DNA of 64,000 nucleotides from Gammaproteobacteria bacterium (GCA_025355165.1 JANYAD010000047.1:39956-103955); one strand, 5' to 3'; positions 1 through 10,245 are shown, counted from the first letter of the stretch. Made by a program: numbers and translations. The notes: generated by a model not told the origin, from the sequence alone.

Positions 1-1
1 G

Positions 2-337
2 CTGAACACCTTTGCCTCGGTGCAAGAGATTGAGCGCCTGCGCGACCAGCGCATGCAGCTGGTGGCGGACCAAACCAAGGTGACGAATTCGTTTCTTGAT
101 ATCTTGACTAACAAGATGAAGAAAATGCGCGCCGACAGCCAGCGCTTCAAACCCTACAGCAGCGATCCGAAGGCTCCGCCCATGCCCGACCAGATGGCCG
201 AAGATCTGGTTCGGCTCACCAACGACATGCGCACACAACAACAAAACTTGCAGCAGAAGCGCGCCGAGGAAGCTTCGATGAGCATTCAATTCGAAAGCGA
301 TATAGATCGTTTCAAAGAGTTGAAGCACATTCAATGA
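2..337 (+). CDS. Hypothetical protein, 3' end of a gene truncated by the window edge
   Basis: Open frame from the window edge; its stop overlaps the coaBC start (ATGA). Confidence 0.55.
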   Translation: MNTFASVQEIERLRDQRMQLVADQTKVTNSFLDILTNKMKKMRADSQRFKPYSSDPKAPPMPDQMAEDLVRLTNDMRTQQQNLQQKRAEEASMSIQFESDIDRFKELKHIQ

Positions 338-1611
338 CGCCAAAGACGCGAGTATTGCTCGGGGTGACGGGCGGTATCGCCGCTTACAAGAGCCCGGATC
401 TGGTGCGAAGGCTGATGGAACGCGGCGCCGTCGTACAAGTGGTGATGACCTCTGCCGCGCAGCGATTCGTTTCGCCCATGACTTTCCAGGCCGTCTCCGG
501 CCGTCCTACCCGCAGCGATTTGTGGGATGCCTCCGCGGAAGCGGCGATGGGCCATATCGAGCTGGCGCGCTGGGCGCAAATCGTTCTAGTCGCACCGGCA
601 AGCGCGGATTTCATCGCGCGGCTCGCCGGCGGCCGGGCGGACGATCTGTTGTGCACGCTGTGCATGGCGACCGAAGCACCCATCATGCTGGCGCCGGCGA
701 TGAACCGCGTAATGTGGGCGAACAAGGCGACGCAAGCGAATGTGGCGACCCTGGCGGGTCGCGGCATCCGAATCCTCGGGCCCGGCTCGGGAAACCAGGC
801 CTGCGGGGAGATCGGCGCGGGCCGCATGTGGGAACCAACGCACCTCGCCGAAGTCATGCTCGCACCCCCGACCAATGCCGGTCTGCTGGCCGGGTTGAAC
901 GTGTTGATCACCGCCGGCCCGACGCGCGAGCGCTTGGATCCGGTGCGTTATTTGACCAACCGAAGCTCGGGGAAAATGGGCTTCGCCGTCGCCGAGGCTG
1001 CACGCGAAGCCGGCGCTCATGTCACTTTGGTCACGGGCCCGGTCCATTTGCCGACCCCGTTAGGCATTACGCGCATCAACGTGGAAAGCGCACGCGAGAT
1101 GTACGCCGCGGTGCACCGGCAAGTGGGCGATGCCGATATATTCATCGCCGCCGCGGCCGTCGCCGACTTTCAACCTGTGACCGTGGCGAAGCAGAAGATC
1201 AAAAAACAAGCCGGACCCGTAAAACTGGAGCTCGAGCCGGCGCCCGACATCATCAAGTCGGTGGCGGACATGGCAAAGCATCCGTTTGTCGTCGGATTCG
1301 CAGCCGAAACCAATGATGTCGAGGACAACGCACGCATCAAGCTGAAGCGCAAAAAGCTCGACATGATCGCCGCCAACCAAGTGGGCGACGGGATCGCCTT
1401 CGATTGCGAGGACAATGCGCTGACGGTGATTTGGCCCGGCGGCAAGATGGAAGTGGCGCGCGGACCCAAGATTGATGTGGCGCGCGAGCTGATTGCCATC
1501 ATCGCCAAGCGCTTGCCGCCGCCGGACGGCAGCCCGCGGCGCGGCGCGCGAAAACGCAGGGCCGCCCTGCCGCGCGATCGTGTACGCGGCCGCCGCCCGC
1601 GCCGGGCGTAG
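334..1611 (+). CDS. coaBC: Bifunctional phosphopantothenoylcysteine decarboxylase / phosphopantothenate-cysteine ligase
   Basis: Flavoprotein N-terminus ([28 protein letters not shown]) and CoaB motifs ([34 protein letters not shown]); adjacent to dut. Confidence 0.95.
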   Translation: MTPKTRVLLGVTGGIAAYKSPDLVRRLMERGAVVQVVMTSAAQRFVSPMTFQAVSGRPTRSDLWDASAEAAMGHIELARWAQIVLVAPASADFIARLAGGRADDLLCTLCMATEAPIMLAPAMNRVMWANKATQANVATLAGRGIRILGPGSGNQACGEIGAGRMWEPTHLAEVMLAPPTNAGLLAGLNVLITAGPTRERLDPVRYLTNRSSGKMGFAVAEAAREAGAHVTLVTGPVHLPTPLGITRINVESAREMYAAVHRQVGDADIFIAAAAVADFQPVTVAKQKIKKQAGPVKLELEPAPDIIKSVADMAKHPFVVGFAAETNDVEDNARIKLKRKKLDMIAANQVGDGIAFDCEDNALTVIWPGGKMEVARGPKIDVARELIAIIAKRLPPPDGSPRRGARKRRAALPRDRVRGRRPRRA

Positions 1612-1622
1612 GCGTCCAGCAC

Positions 1623-2081
1623 ATGCAGCGCACCGTCAAACTGCGGATACTGGATCCGCGTATCGGGCGCGAGTATCCCTTGCCCTCTTACGCCACCGCG
1701 GGGTCCGCGGGCATGGACTTGCGCGCCTGCCTCGAGGCGCCGCTGACCCTGCAGCCGGGCGCCGCGGAACTCATCGCCACTGGAATCTCGATCTATATTG
1801 CCGACCCTGCGCTTGCCGCCATGCTGCTGCCGCGCTCAGGTCTAGGTCACAAGCACGGGATCGTCCTCGGCAACCTGGTTGGCCTCATCGACTCGGATTA
1901 TCAAGGGCCGCTGATGGTATCGATTTGGAATCGCGGCACGCAGAGCTTCATCATCAATCCCGGCGATCGGATCGCGCAAATGGTGATCGTACCGGTGGTG
2001 CAGGTTGCCTTCGAAGTGGTTGAGGATTTTTCGGCCACTGCTCGAGGCGCCGGCGGGTTTGGCAGCTCAGGGCATAGCTAG
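1623..2081 (+). CDS. dut: dUTP diphosphatase
   Basis: dUTPase motifs [54 protein letters not shown]. Confidence 0.96.
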   Translation: MQRTVKLRILDPRIGREYPLPSYATAGSAGMDLRACLEAPLTLQPGAAELIATGISIYIADPALAAMLLPRSGLGHKHGIVLGNLVGLIDSDYQGPLMVSIWNRGTQSFIINPGDRIAQMVIVPVVQVAFEVVEDFSATARGAGGFGSSGHS

Positions 2082-2151
2082 CGGCGCATTTTGCCCTTAT
2101 CTGCCGTGAAATGGCGCTCGTCGCGGCGCGCCCCGATGCTCATGCTGTCGC

Positions 2152-2826
2152 ATGGCAATTCGGGATTGGCCCATCGATGAACGACCGCGCGAGAAGCTGC
2201 TCGACAAAGGTGCCGCCGCGCTTTCCGATGCCGAATTGTTGGCGATTTTGCTGCGCACGGGAACCGCGGGCCATTCGGCTCTCGATCTGGCGCGCAACGT
2301 GCTCACGAGCTTTCAGTCGCTTCGCAAGCTTATCGCATCGGACCGCCAGCGATTTTGCGCCGAGCCCGGATTAGGGCCCGCTCGATATGCGGAATTGCAG
2401 GCGTCGGTGGAGATAGCCAGGCGGCAACTGTCGGAGACCTTGCGCGCCGGCCCGTCGCTGTCCAGCCCGCGGGCTACGCGAGACTATCTCTCCGCGCGCC
2501 TGCGCGATTTGGAGCATGAGGTGTTTTGCTGTGTCTACCTCGATAAACGCCATCGGCTGATACAGTTCGAAGAGTTGTTCCGCGGCACCATCGACGGCGC
2601 CAGCGTGCATCCGCGGGAGATTGTGAAACTCGCCCTGCAGCGAAATTCCGCCGCGGTGATCATCGCGCATAATCATCCCAGCGGCGTAGCGGAGCCTTCG
2701 CAAGCGGACGAACTCATTACCCAGCGCGTCAAGGAGGCTCTTGCACTGGTGGACATCCGGCTGCTAGATCACATCATCGTGGGCGACGGGCAGTGCGTGT
2801 CGCTGGCGGAGCGTGGACTGATCTAA
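2152..2826 (+). CDS. radC: RadC family protein (JAB/JAMM domain)
   Basis: N-terminal [27 protein letters not shown] and JAMM motif [15 protein letters not shown]. Confidence 0.95.
   Translation: MAIRDWPIDERPREKLLDKGAAALSDAELLAILLRTGTAGHSALDLARNVLTSFQSLRKLIASDRQRFCAEPGLGPARYAELQASVEIARRQLSETLRAGPSLSSPRATRDYLSARLRDLEHEVFCCVYLDKRHRLIQFEELFRGTIDGASVHPREIVKLALQRNSAAVIIAHNHPSGVAEPSQADELITQRVKEALALVDIRLLDHIIVGDGQCVSLAERGLI
2491..2823 (+). repeat. Direct repeat copy A: 3' half of intact radC
   Basis: Closely similar at nucleotide level to 4738-5066, by visual alignment. Confidence 0.9.
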
Positions 2827-3086
2827 TTTGAATGGGAAACCGGTTCTGAAGGTCAAGTAGTTATCGGTGGTCGATCAACGTTGCGCTGCCAATCAGAGGG
2901 CATTGGCGCGCTCGCTGATCGAGCTCGGACACACCGTCCCGCTGCAGCACACCCCTCGCCGCCTCAAACTCAGCATTTTTTTCCCCGCAATGTCCAGCCG
3001 GCAGCTCGATCTCGTTCAATCCTATAGAGACCCGAGAAACCAATCAGCGACAAGCTGACATAACCCAGCCTCAAGCGAGCAAGAAA

Positions 3087-4709
3087 ATGAAAAACTCTCC
3101 CCTGTTGGTCTGCGCAAGTGCCTGTTGTTTCCTTCTGCTGGCTGCTCAAGCCATTGCTGAGGATGACGATGATGGGGCCTACCCCTGGGTCCCTTTCGGT
3201 CCGCCGGGAACCGCTGCGCCATACGGTTCTACAATCATTGCGCCGCAGGCATTCCTCGATTTGCTCAAACAGGGTGCGCTGCACCTCACCTCTTTGCGGC
3301 AAGGCGATGGAGATGAGGAGCGCCAAGAGGCGCTCGACCGGATTCACGAAAATCAGGTAAAGAGCTACCTTAATGGTCACCCAGATCTGACCAACCTTGC
3401 TCAATTGCTGGAGAATAATCCGAGACCGGTCGATGGTATTCAACCGCGGGGTGACGGGACCTGGTCAATGTATGTACCTGCGGTGCAACGCTCCGTCGTC
3501 ACCTTTGGGCGCTCGAACAAACTTCAGGCGATGTACAACTCCATCGTATTCGCCGCGGATCGCGCGGCAAACCTCAACCTCTATGCTTCGCTTTACAATA
3601 GCCTTCCAGGCGGATACTTAGAATCGCGTGACGGCAGCGTCGTGACGCCCTCGCAGCTGAGTAACTCCACCCTGTCCGATATTCAGCGTGCACTTTTTGC
3701 CCTGGGACAGGACCGAGTGGCGATCCTGTCCCATGTAACCCGCCCGCTCCCCAATCTGGAGCTTAGCTGCCAGGCCGAGATCGGTGCTGGAATTTACAAC
3801 CTCGCGCAAGGCGATCGCGCCGGGAACGTCGACTACTGCAGCGCGGGTCCCAAAGGCATCTACGCCAACTTTGATTTTCCGAACAAAAGCAATAACACCT
3901 GCGTCAAGAGCCAGGGCGCGCGGGCTGTCTGTCATACATTCGCGGTTACCTCGGCGACCGAGTTGCAGGTATCACTGAAGTACGGCAAGAAGGTGAACCT
4001 GTCCGAGCAGGATCTGATGGAACACTATCGCCTGTTGTGGCAACCCGCTCTGCAACAGGAGGTCGGGGATGCCTTCGAGTTGGCCAATGACATCATCGCC
4101 AACAACTATTTCCAGCCCTACGAGGATCAATGGGATTTCAACCCGGCTTTTTACGAATATGTAAGCAAAGGCGTCCTGGTGAACTCGTGCGCTTCCTACG
4201 TGACGAACGAACCGTGTTCCAATTCAGCCCCGGAGGCGCCTTTGGTATGCACGCCATTCGCGTCCAACAGGCTGTCGTGCGCCTACAAAGATGCGGGAAT
4301 TCAGGGCTCTCCGTACCAACTGAGCTCAGCCACCCGATTCTGGAGCTTAGGAGATACCGAAAACTCCACCGCGCTTATGGTTTTGAGCCTAGCCTTCAAT
4401 AACAGCGTGGTCATTGAGTTGGATCTATCGCCTGCCTTCCAGTCGGCTCCCGGCGGCTATGTGCCGTTCGATAAAACTGACCTGGTCGCGCCTTCCGCCG
4501 GCCAACATATAGTCCACGTGATTGGTTTCATCGGTAATGAGGAGTTGCGCCAGAAATTACCGAATGCTCCCCCCGCATCCGGAGCCGGGTACTTCATCGT
4601 CAAGAATAGCTGGAGCAATTGCGCAGGAGACGGCGGGTTTTATTACCTGCCGTGGGACTACGTGAAGGATAGGACTGTGGATGGTTTCAGCATTGGAGGC
4701 GTGAACTAG
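3087..4709 (+). CDS. Secreted papain-like (C1 family) cysteine peptidase
   Basis: Signal peptide; papain-like active-site elements KSQGARAVCHTFAVTSATE, VNLSEQDLMEHY, GQHIVHVIGF, YFIVKNSWSNCAGDGGFYYLPW. Confidence 0.82.
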   Translation: MKNSPLLVCASACCFLLLAAQAIAEDDDDGAYPWVPFGPPGTAAPYGSTIIAPQAFLDLLKQGALHLTSLRQGDGDEERQEALDRIHENQVKSYLNGHPDLTNLAQLLENNPRPVDGIQPRGDGTWSMYVPAVQRSVVTFGRSNKLQAMYNSIVFAADRAANLNLYASLYNSLPGGYLESRDGSVVTPSQLSNSTLSDIQRALFALGQDRVAILSHVTRPLPNLELSCQAEIGAGIYNLAQGDRAGNVDYCSAGPKGIYANFDFPNKSNNTCVKSQGARAVCHTFAVTSATELQVSLKYGKKVNLSEQDLMEHYRLLWQPALQQEVGDAFELANDIIANNYFQPYEDQWDFNPAFYEYVSKGVLVNSCASYVTNEPCSNSAPEAPLVCTPFASNRLSCAYKDAGIQGSPYQLSSATRFWSLGDTENSTALMVLSLAFNNSVVIELDLSPAFQSAPGGYVPFDKTDLVAPSAGQHIVHVIGFIGNEELRQKLPNAPPASGAGYFIVKNSWSNCAGDGGFYYLPWDYVKDRTVDGFSIGGVN

Positions 4710-4737
4710 GCAGAACAGAAAATGCCGAGGCGCTCCC

Positions 4738-5066
4738 TCCGCGCGCCTACGCGATCTGGAGCTAGGTCTTTTGCTGCATCTACCTCGATAAACGCCATCG
4801 GCGGACGGATCGAAGAGTCGTTCCGCGGCACCATCGACGGCGCCCGCGTGCATCCGCGGAAGATTGTGAGACTCCCCCTGCAGCGAAATTCCGCCGCAGT
4901 GATCATCGCGCACAATCATCCCAGCGGCGTAGCGGAGCCTTCGCAAGCACGAATTCATTTACCCAGCACATTAGGCAGGCTCTTAGCGCTGGTGGACATT
5001 CGGCTGTTGGATCACATCATCGGGGGCGACGGGCAGTGCGTGTCGCTGGCGGAACGTGGCCTGCTC
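4738..5066 (+). pseudogene. Degenerate partial duplicate of radC (3' half)
   Basis: Nucleotide similarity to 2491-2823; lacks the N-terminal half, contains indels, and the JAMM region reads [16 protein letters not shown], losing the Asp. Confidence 0.9.
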
Positions 5067-5296
5067 TTAAGTGCGGCTCTTCAAGAGCGGCCGGCGGACT
5101 CTCCTGCAAGGGGACATGCGCGGTGGAATTGCTTATTGCACCAAAGAGAATCGGTGGCGTTGCTTCGACCGATGCCGCCGCGCAGTGCGATCTCGGGACC
5201 ATCTAATTGCGCAATGACCGGCTGATCAGCTAACGCTAAGGTGTTGCTCAATCTCAACGAGCGCATTCGATCGTCCAGACAAGCTGCAGCTGCAAG

Positions 5297-5319
5297 GGGG
5301 CATGCCTGACGCATGCCCC
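5297..5319. terminator. Perfect hairpin (ggggcatgc-ctgac-gcatgcccc) between converging genes
   Basis: 9-bp perfect stem, 5-nt loop, about 20 nt past the stop of the minus-strand gene at 5340; no clear T-tract. Confidence 0.45.
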
Positions 5320-5339
5320 GTTGCCGCTGATATCAATGC

Positions 5340-6230
5340 TTAGTGGCCGTCCACGCAGCCGTTCTGGCCCGATGAGTTCGGATAGCCTGTGCCATTATTG
5401 TAAGCATTGTTGGACCATTCGCCCTGAATCTTCCATGCGCTGCCGTTCGAGAACGTCACGTAAGGGACGTTGAAAGTCCAAGCGCACTTGTCGCCGTTCT
5501 CGGCACCGGAAGAGTCGTACCAGGCGCCGGGCGAGGCCGGATCGGTACGCGCTTCCGAGAGCTCGTGTCCGGACACGTTGGCAAGCGCAGCCAGTCCCTG
5601 CGACTCGTTTGGAACCGCGCTTTGCGGATCGCACCCAGGATCACCGTCGAGTTTCCAAAAGAATGCGAACTGAACGGGGTGTCCTGCGCACTGCCCATAG
5701 CTATGCCAGGCGCAATAGCCCGCGTGCCGGCGCGGCAAATCGGTATAGACGGCATAGTAGCCGTTACCCGAGGTATCAGGCGTGACCACTTTGCAGACCT
5801 CAGCAAGAATGGCTGAGGTCCTGCCGCCCCCTGCCGCTGCGGAGGTATCGATGAGGTGGCCAAGATGCCTAGTCGTCGAGGTCACCTGGCCATTCGTACC
5901 CGAGTACTCGTCGCTAGTCTTTGCGTAGTTGGAGCCGCCAAAGCCGGTATACCAAGTATCGAGGCCTGTGATTTTATCGCCGGGATTGCTTGCCCAGCTG
6001 GTGCCCCAGAATATGTTTTGCGTCACCGCGGCTGTCATGATCTTGCCGCCGTGAAAGGTCATGTCGGCCGCGCCGGAGCCTGCCGCTCTTGCTACCGCGC
6101 CCGGGACCGCGTCCCGCGCCCAATGAACCCCGAGCATGGGCGGTTCATTTTTTTCATGAAGGTCCTCCGCCGCCATGACGGTGCCAATGGCCGCGAATCC
6201 CGCTATCAAGAATAGATTTCTCGCTTTCAC
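5340..6230 (-). CDS. Secreted EXORDIUM/phosphate-induced-protein-1-like protein, putative metallopeptidase-like
   Basis: GTG start with GGAGG ribosome-binding site; signal peptide; HGGKIMTAAVTQNIFWGTSW and SGHELSEARTDPASPGAWYDSSGAENGDKCAW. Confidence 0.65.
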   Translation of the reverse strand: MKARNLFLIAGFAAIGTVMAAEDLHEKNEPPMLGVHWARDAVPGAVARAAGSGAADMTFHGGKIMTAAVTQNIFWGTSWASNPGDKITGLDTWYTGFGGSNYAKTSDEYSGTNGQVTSTTRHLGHLIDTSAAAGGGRTSAILAEVCKVVTPDTSGNGYYAVYTDLPRRHAGYCAWHSYGQCAGHPVQFAFFWKLDGDPGCDPQSAVPNESQGLAALANVSGHELSEARTDPASPGAWYDSSGAENGDKCAWTFNVPYVTFSNGSAWKIQGEWSNNAYNNGTGYPNSSGQNGCVDGH

Positions 6231-6405
6231 AATTGCCTCCCCCCTGATGAATATTTTAACCGGCATGCGCGCATCGTTATGCTGCGGGCCGTGGGAGATT
6301 ACAACCGCTACGAAAGGGAAACCAGAGCGTCGCAAATTGGACACGTCCCGAAGCGTGCTATGCGCAGGTACAGTTGCCTGCTGGGACTTGTCCTACAAAT
6401 GGCGT

Positions 6406-6696
6406 TTAGCTCGTCGGCGTTTTGGACTTTTCTCCGCGAAACGCGGCACGCGTCTCCGCGGCGCCGCGCTTCGCGGCTGTGGCCACTTCATGTGCCACGG
6501 CTTTGGAGGCTAGCGCAACGCGATGCGCGCCCTCTTTGACCGCCGCACCCGTCGTTTTGGCATCGCGCTTGATCGTTGTGACGAAGCTTGCGTCGTGATC
6601 GGATTTACTTTCGGCCGCAAAACCCGGTGGCGCAGGTAACAGGGCTGCGGCGGCAATCAATCCAAGCACCGAGCAGCGCATCGAAGCAGCGCGCAT
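6406..6696 (-). CDS. Small exported Ala/Lys-rich hypothetical protein
   Basis: Signal peptide MRCSVLGLIAAAALLPAPPGFAAE; a further in-frame N-terminal extension looks spurious. Confidence 0.5.
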   Translation of the reverse strand: MRAASMRCSVLGLIAAAALLPAPPGFAAESKSDHDASFVTTIKRDAKTTGAAVKEGAHRVALASKAVAHEVATAAKRGAAETRAAFRGEKSKTPTS

Positions 6697-6697
6697 A

Positions 6698-7153
6698 TCA
6701 GTCACGATCGTGTCGTTCGTGTTCATGATCATGATCGTCTTCCCGGTCCCGCTCGTGGTGATTACCGTGGTCATGATCACGGCCGCGCTCGTAATAATGC
6801 CCGCGGTCATCATAGTGCTCGCGATCGCGTCGTTGGTAGTCCGGTTCGTACTCCTGCGAGCGGACGAAATAGACGGGTCGATTACATGCGTCATATTCAT
6901 GACAGTGTTTGCGCCAGTTTCTCGCATGCCCCGGCGGTACGTGCAAATAGATTACCGGCGGAGGGGCTGCTTGACGCTCAATGATCATCGGTTGCGCATA
7001 GAGCAGCGGCGGTGGACCTTCGTTGCCGATACGTACTTGACCGTAAACGCCAGGAGCAACGTCCCCGGACAAAATGACGTTTATCCTCAGCCCGTCAGCC
7101 TGGCAGACTCCGATCGTTGCCAACAACAAAGCGGCAAGGGCGACGGTGCGCAT
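6698..7153 (-). CDS. Exported hypothetical protein with His/Asp/Arg/Glu-rich C-terminal tail
   Basis: Signal peptide MRTVALAALLLATIGVCQA; PPPVIYLHVPPGHARNWRKHC; low-complexity HDHGNHHERDREDDHDHEHERHDRD tail. Confidence 0.7.
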   Translation of the reverse strand: MRTVALAALLLATIGVCQADGLRINVILSGDVAPGVYGQVRIGNEGPPPLLYAQPMIIERQAAPPPVIYLHVPPGHARNWRKHCHEYDACNRPVYFVRSQEYEPDYQRRDREHYDDRGHYYERGRDHDHGNHHERDREDDHDHEHERHDRD

Positions 7154-7344
7154 TCTGGTTCTCCTGTTAAATTAGAGCAACAACGATAGCGGTTCTTGCC
7201 GTCAGGGACACCTCAATGTCGCCGCGTTGTGATCGAGTACCGTTTTTCGCAGTGCAGAGACGCACGCCTGTCGGCTCAATGCGTCAGCATTCTGCGCCGC
7301 AGGATCCCGCGCATCGTTTATTCGGGACGGCAGCCTCGATGCGC

Positions 7345-8313
7345 CTATTCGAATGACGGCAAGCCGGTCACTTCTTCGGGCGGCACACCCTCCACCGGCA
7401 GGCCTGCTTTCACCCACGCGCGCAAGCCGCCTTCGATCACGATGACGAGCACGCCTTGTCCCGACAGCATATTCTGCAATTCCCGCGCAACGCGCGCGCT
7501 CGTTGCTTGGCGTGCGCACGTGCAGTAGACGAACACCGTGCCGCTGGCGGGAAGATCCGTGCAGCGGCGCAGGGCGTTGGGGTCGAGGCGCCGCGATCCC
7601 TTGATCCGAGTGGCCTTCCGATCAAAATAGCCGTGGCTTCGTACGTCATACACCGCAGCGCCGGCGGCCATCTGGCGCGCGGCCTCGATCGGGCCGGCAA
7701 GTGGAACGACGCTGGACGCGCGGCCCTTGGCCCACAGCGATGCGCGAAACAATACATATGCGAGGATCAGTGCGCTCACCACCCAACCCACTACGCGGCC
7801 CGCGGAATCATATCCGCGCGTCACTACGTCAAGGGCACCGCTGAAGATATATCCGACCATGAAATACGAGCCGACGTAAAGCATTGCGCCCGCCAGATCC
7901 AATCGCAAGAAGGTGAAGAAACGCATGTTCATGCTGCCGGCGAGCGGCGGCGCCATGGTGTTGATGCCCGGAATGAATTTTGCAACCACGAGCAACTTGC
8001 GGCCGCGCCGATAAAAGGAATCCGCCGAGCGCAGAATGCAGGCCTCGGGATTCAGAGAAATACGGCAAAGAAGGCCCAGCAGCCACCAGCCTGTGTACCT
8101 TCCCAACAAGAACATCAGCGTATCTCCGGCGAGCATGGCGGCCAGCGCGATGACTAAGACATACTGAGGTTGCAACATTCCTTGTGCGGCCGCGCCGCCG
8201 GCGATCAGCAGCGCCAGCGCTGCCGGCACGGGTATGCCAATCGCCTCAACAAAGACGATGGCCGCGAGGAGCGCATAACCGTGTTGCGCGAGCGCGGCGT
8301 TCAGCGATCCCAT
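7345..8313 (-). CDS. DedA family membrane protein with C-terminal rhodanese-like domain
   Basis: VTT/DedA region (FIPGINTMAPPLAGSMNMRFFTFLRLDLAGAMLYVGSYFMVGY) then rhodanese-like VYDVRSHGYF...VFVYCTCARQATSARVA. Confidence 0.85.
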   Translation of the reverse strand: MGSLNAALAQHGYALLAAIVFVEAIGIPVPAALALLIAGGAAAQGMLQPQYVLVIALAAMLAGDTLMFLLGRYTGWWLLGLLCRISLNPEACILRSADSFYRRGRKLLVVAKFIPGINTMAPPLAGSMNMRFFTFLRLDLAGAMLYVGSYFMVGYIFSGALDVVTRGYDSAGRVVGWVVSALILAYVLFRASLWAKGRASSVVPLAGPIEAARQMAAGAAVYDVRSHGYFDRKATRIKGSRRLDPNALRRCTDLPASGTVFVYCTCARQATSARVARELQNMLSGQGVLVIVIEGGLRAWVKAGLPVEGVPPEEVTGLPSFE

Positions 8314-8326
8314 GCGCGCATCTCCT

Positions 8327-9733
8327 TCAGTGCAAAGCTAAGTCATAAGACGTTTTATAGGATCGGTACCATTCCAACGTCTGCCTATCGTTAGGTAGGC
8401 GCTCTGCCAGAAATCGCAGCTCGGCGAGCATCTTCTCGGCACGGGAAGTATTCAGGTACAAATCGACCAGCCGCCAGCGATACGCCAAGTTCTCGGGCGC
8501 AAGCAATGCAGCCTTTTCATATAGCTCTAGAGCGCGCGTCAGCCAGTTCATCTCGAAAAAATAGAGGTCCGCGAGTTCGGCATAGTTGGCTGCAACTTGC
8601 GGCGCATCGCGAATCCTCGCTTCAGCGATCCGCAGCGCCTGCTCCAGAGCAAACGGATAGGCGGGCGCCGGCGGCGTTCGCGCATGCCCATAAATCGCGC
8701 TTTGCATATTCGGTACAAGCGCGGCCCGCAGGCTGCCAAGAAACGGGTTGTCGGCGAATTTGACGAAGAAATTCACATTGTCCTCGAACCGGTGGAAATA
8801 GGTCCATGACTTGGCTTCGTCCACATACCAAAGCTTGTCGGTGCCTCGCCGCAGCACGATGGGCAAGCTCGATAGGGCGGGCCCCGGCACGGCTAATCCA
8901 AAATTGCCGGCGAACAAGACCTTGACGACGCCGGCGCGGGTCAGGGACTCGCTGACTCGTCTTTGTTGTTCTTCGTTGCGGGGCACGACAACGCGAAAGA
9001 TTTGGCTGCCTTCGGTGAGCAGCGGCAATCGCGGATCGCCGATACCGGCCGCCAGCGAGGCGAGATAGCGTCTCAAGGATTCCTGCGGATCCTGCGAGGC
9101 CGCAAAGCCCGCCAGGCGCGCATTCGGCATTTTGGCGATTGCAGCGCGATAATCTTCCAGCGTACGGCGGTACCCCGTGGAGAGTGCCCCCGCGCCGCTG
9201 GACATAAACTGGGTGTCGAACCACCGCGGAGCTCCGTAGTCGCCCTCGTTCTTGGAGCCCATGCCGCGCAGGTTGGTGGTGATGATGAGTTCTGAAACGA
9301 AGTCCTGGGGAACCTCCGAGAGCATATAGGTCTTTGCCGCCTCCTCCAGTTGATGGCAGTACGCATCTGGAATCTCGCCTTCGAGCGCATAAGACACTTC
9401 GATCTTTAATGAATTCTCCTTCTCCGAATACACATAGAGGATGCCTCGGCCATTGCGCCGGGCACCGATCCGCATGCTGGTCATCATTTCCGCGGCGAGC
9501 TCTTCGATGGACTTCGCAGGCGGCAGGGATTTCAAGATCACGAGTCCATTCTCGATGCCCGACTTCTCTTCGGCGATCTTGAGGCTCATGCGAAAGGCAA
9601 GATCGAAATCGTGTTGTTCGGTCTCGTTGATCAGAACGTATGTCGGCCGCTCGAGCGCATGGGCGTGAAGCCACGCGAATCCTCCCGCCAGGACGATGAG
9701 AATCGCGCCGCAAGCCAATAGGCTGGGTCTCAC
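8327..9733 (-). CDS. TPM-domain-like exported protein with C-terminal TPR-like region
   Basis: N-terminal anchor; TPM-like region (YVLINETEQHDFDLAFRMSLKIAEEKSGIENGLVILKS...GRGILYVYSEKENSLKIEVSYALEG); C-terminal helical repeats. Confidence 0.55.
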   Translation of the reverse strand: MRPSLLACGAILIVLAGGFAWLHAHALERPTYVLINETEQHDFDLAFRMSLKIAEEKSGIENGLVILKSLPPAKSIEELAAEMMTSMRIGARRNGRGILYVYSEKENSLKIEVSYALEGEIPDAYCHQLEEAAKTYMLSEVPQDFVSELIITTNLRGMGSKNEGDYGAPRWFDTQFMSSGAGALSTGYRRTLEDYRAAIAKMPNARLAGFAASQDPQESLRRYLASLAAGIGDPRLPLLTEGSQIFRVVVPRNEEQQRRVSESLTRAGVVKVLFAGNFGLAVPGPALSSLPIVLRRGTDKLWYVDEAKSWTYFHRFEDNVNFFVKFADNPFLGSLRAALVPNMQSAIYGHARTPPAPAYPFALEQALRIAEARIRDAPQVAANYAELADLYFFEMNWLTRALELYEKAALLAPENLAYRWRLVDLYLNTSRAEKMLAELRFLAERLPNDRQTLEWYRSYKTSYDLALH

Positions 9734-9741
9734 CGCAGCCC

Positions 9742-10233
9742 TCAGAAATTGCCGAAAACCGCTGTCTTTTTGCGGTCCGTGGAATAGTTGACCAAGAACG
9801 GGTCAGTCGATGAAGGATTGAGGCCGAGGATCGAACGATCCGCGCCCTTGTTCTTGAGCACCACCACCGGGGTCTCTTGCCCGCCGAACAAGCGGAAAAT
9901 TCCGGCCGCCTCGTTGTGAGTATCGTTCAGCACGACGAAGGGGTATTCGCTTTCAGCGGGCGAGTACAGCCCGAGCACCAGCCGATTCCTGCCCTTCGTG
10001 TCGAAGAAGAACAGACCGGGACCGCCATCCGGCGACATCGCGATTTCCGCGCGCGCCCGGCCTGTCGCATCAACCAGGCGGATTCTGCTCGCTACCACCA
10101 CATCCGGCGCGGCGGCGGCCGCCGCCCGTGGTATCACGGAGCTGAGAGTGAAGTGTCCGATAAAAAGCGCTCCCACGAGCCCGCCGAGAAATCCCGACGC
10201 CACGCCTGCCAGGTAAGTCTTGTTCAAGATCAC
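9742..10233 (-). CDS. Membrane-anchored hypothetical protein
   Basis: N-terminal TM segment followed by a beta-rich region; compact spacing with flanking same-strand genes. Confidence 0.55.
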   Translation of the reverse strand: MILNKTYLAGVASGFLGGLVGALFIGHFTLSSVIPRAAAAAAPDVVVASRIRLVDATGRARAEIAMSPDGGPGLFFFDTKGRNRLVLGLYSPAESEYPFVVLNDTHNEAAGIFRLFGGQETPVVVLKNKGADRSILGLNPSSTDPFLVNYSTDRKKTAVFGNF

Positions 10234-10245
10234 TCCCGCAACTAT

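Noticed and set aside
522-1316. 264-aa ORF
   Set aside because: Alternate frame inside coaBC.
6700-6830. Repetitive tract considered as a CRISPR or tandem-repeat array
   Set aside because: No regular repeat-spacer structure; it encodes the His/Asp/Arg tail of the exported protein.
8622-9713. 363-aa minus-strand ORF
   Set aside because: Alternate frame of the TPM-like gene at 8327-9733; Arg/Cys-rich shadow composition.
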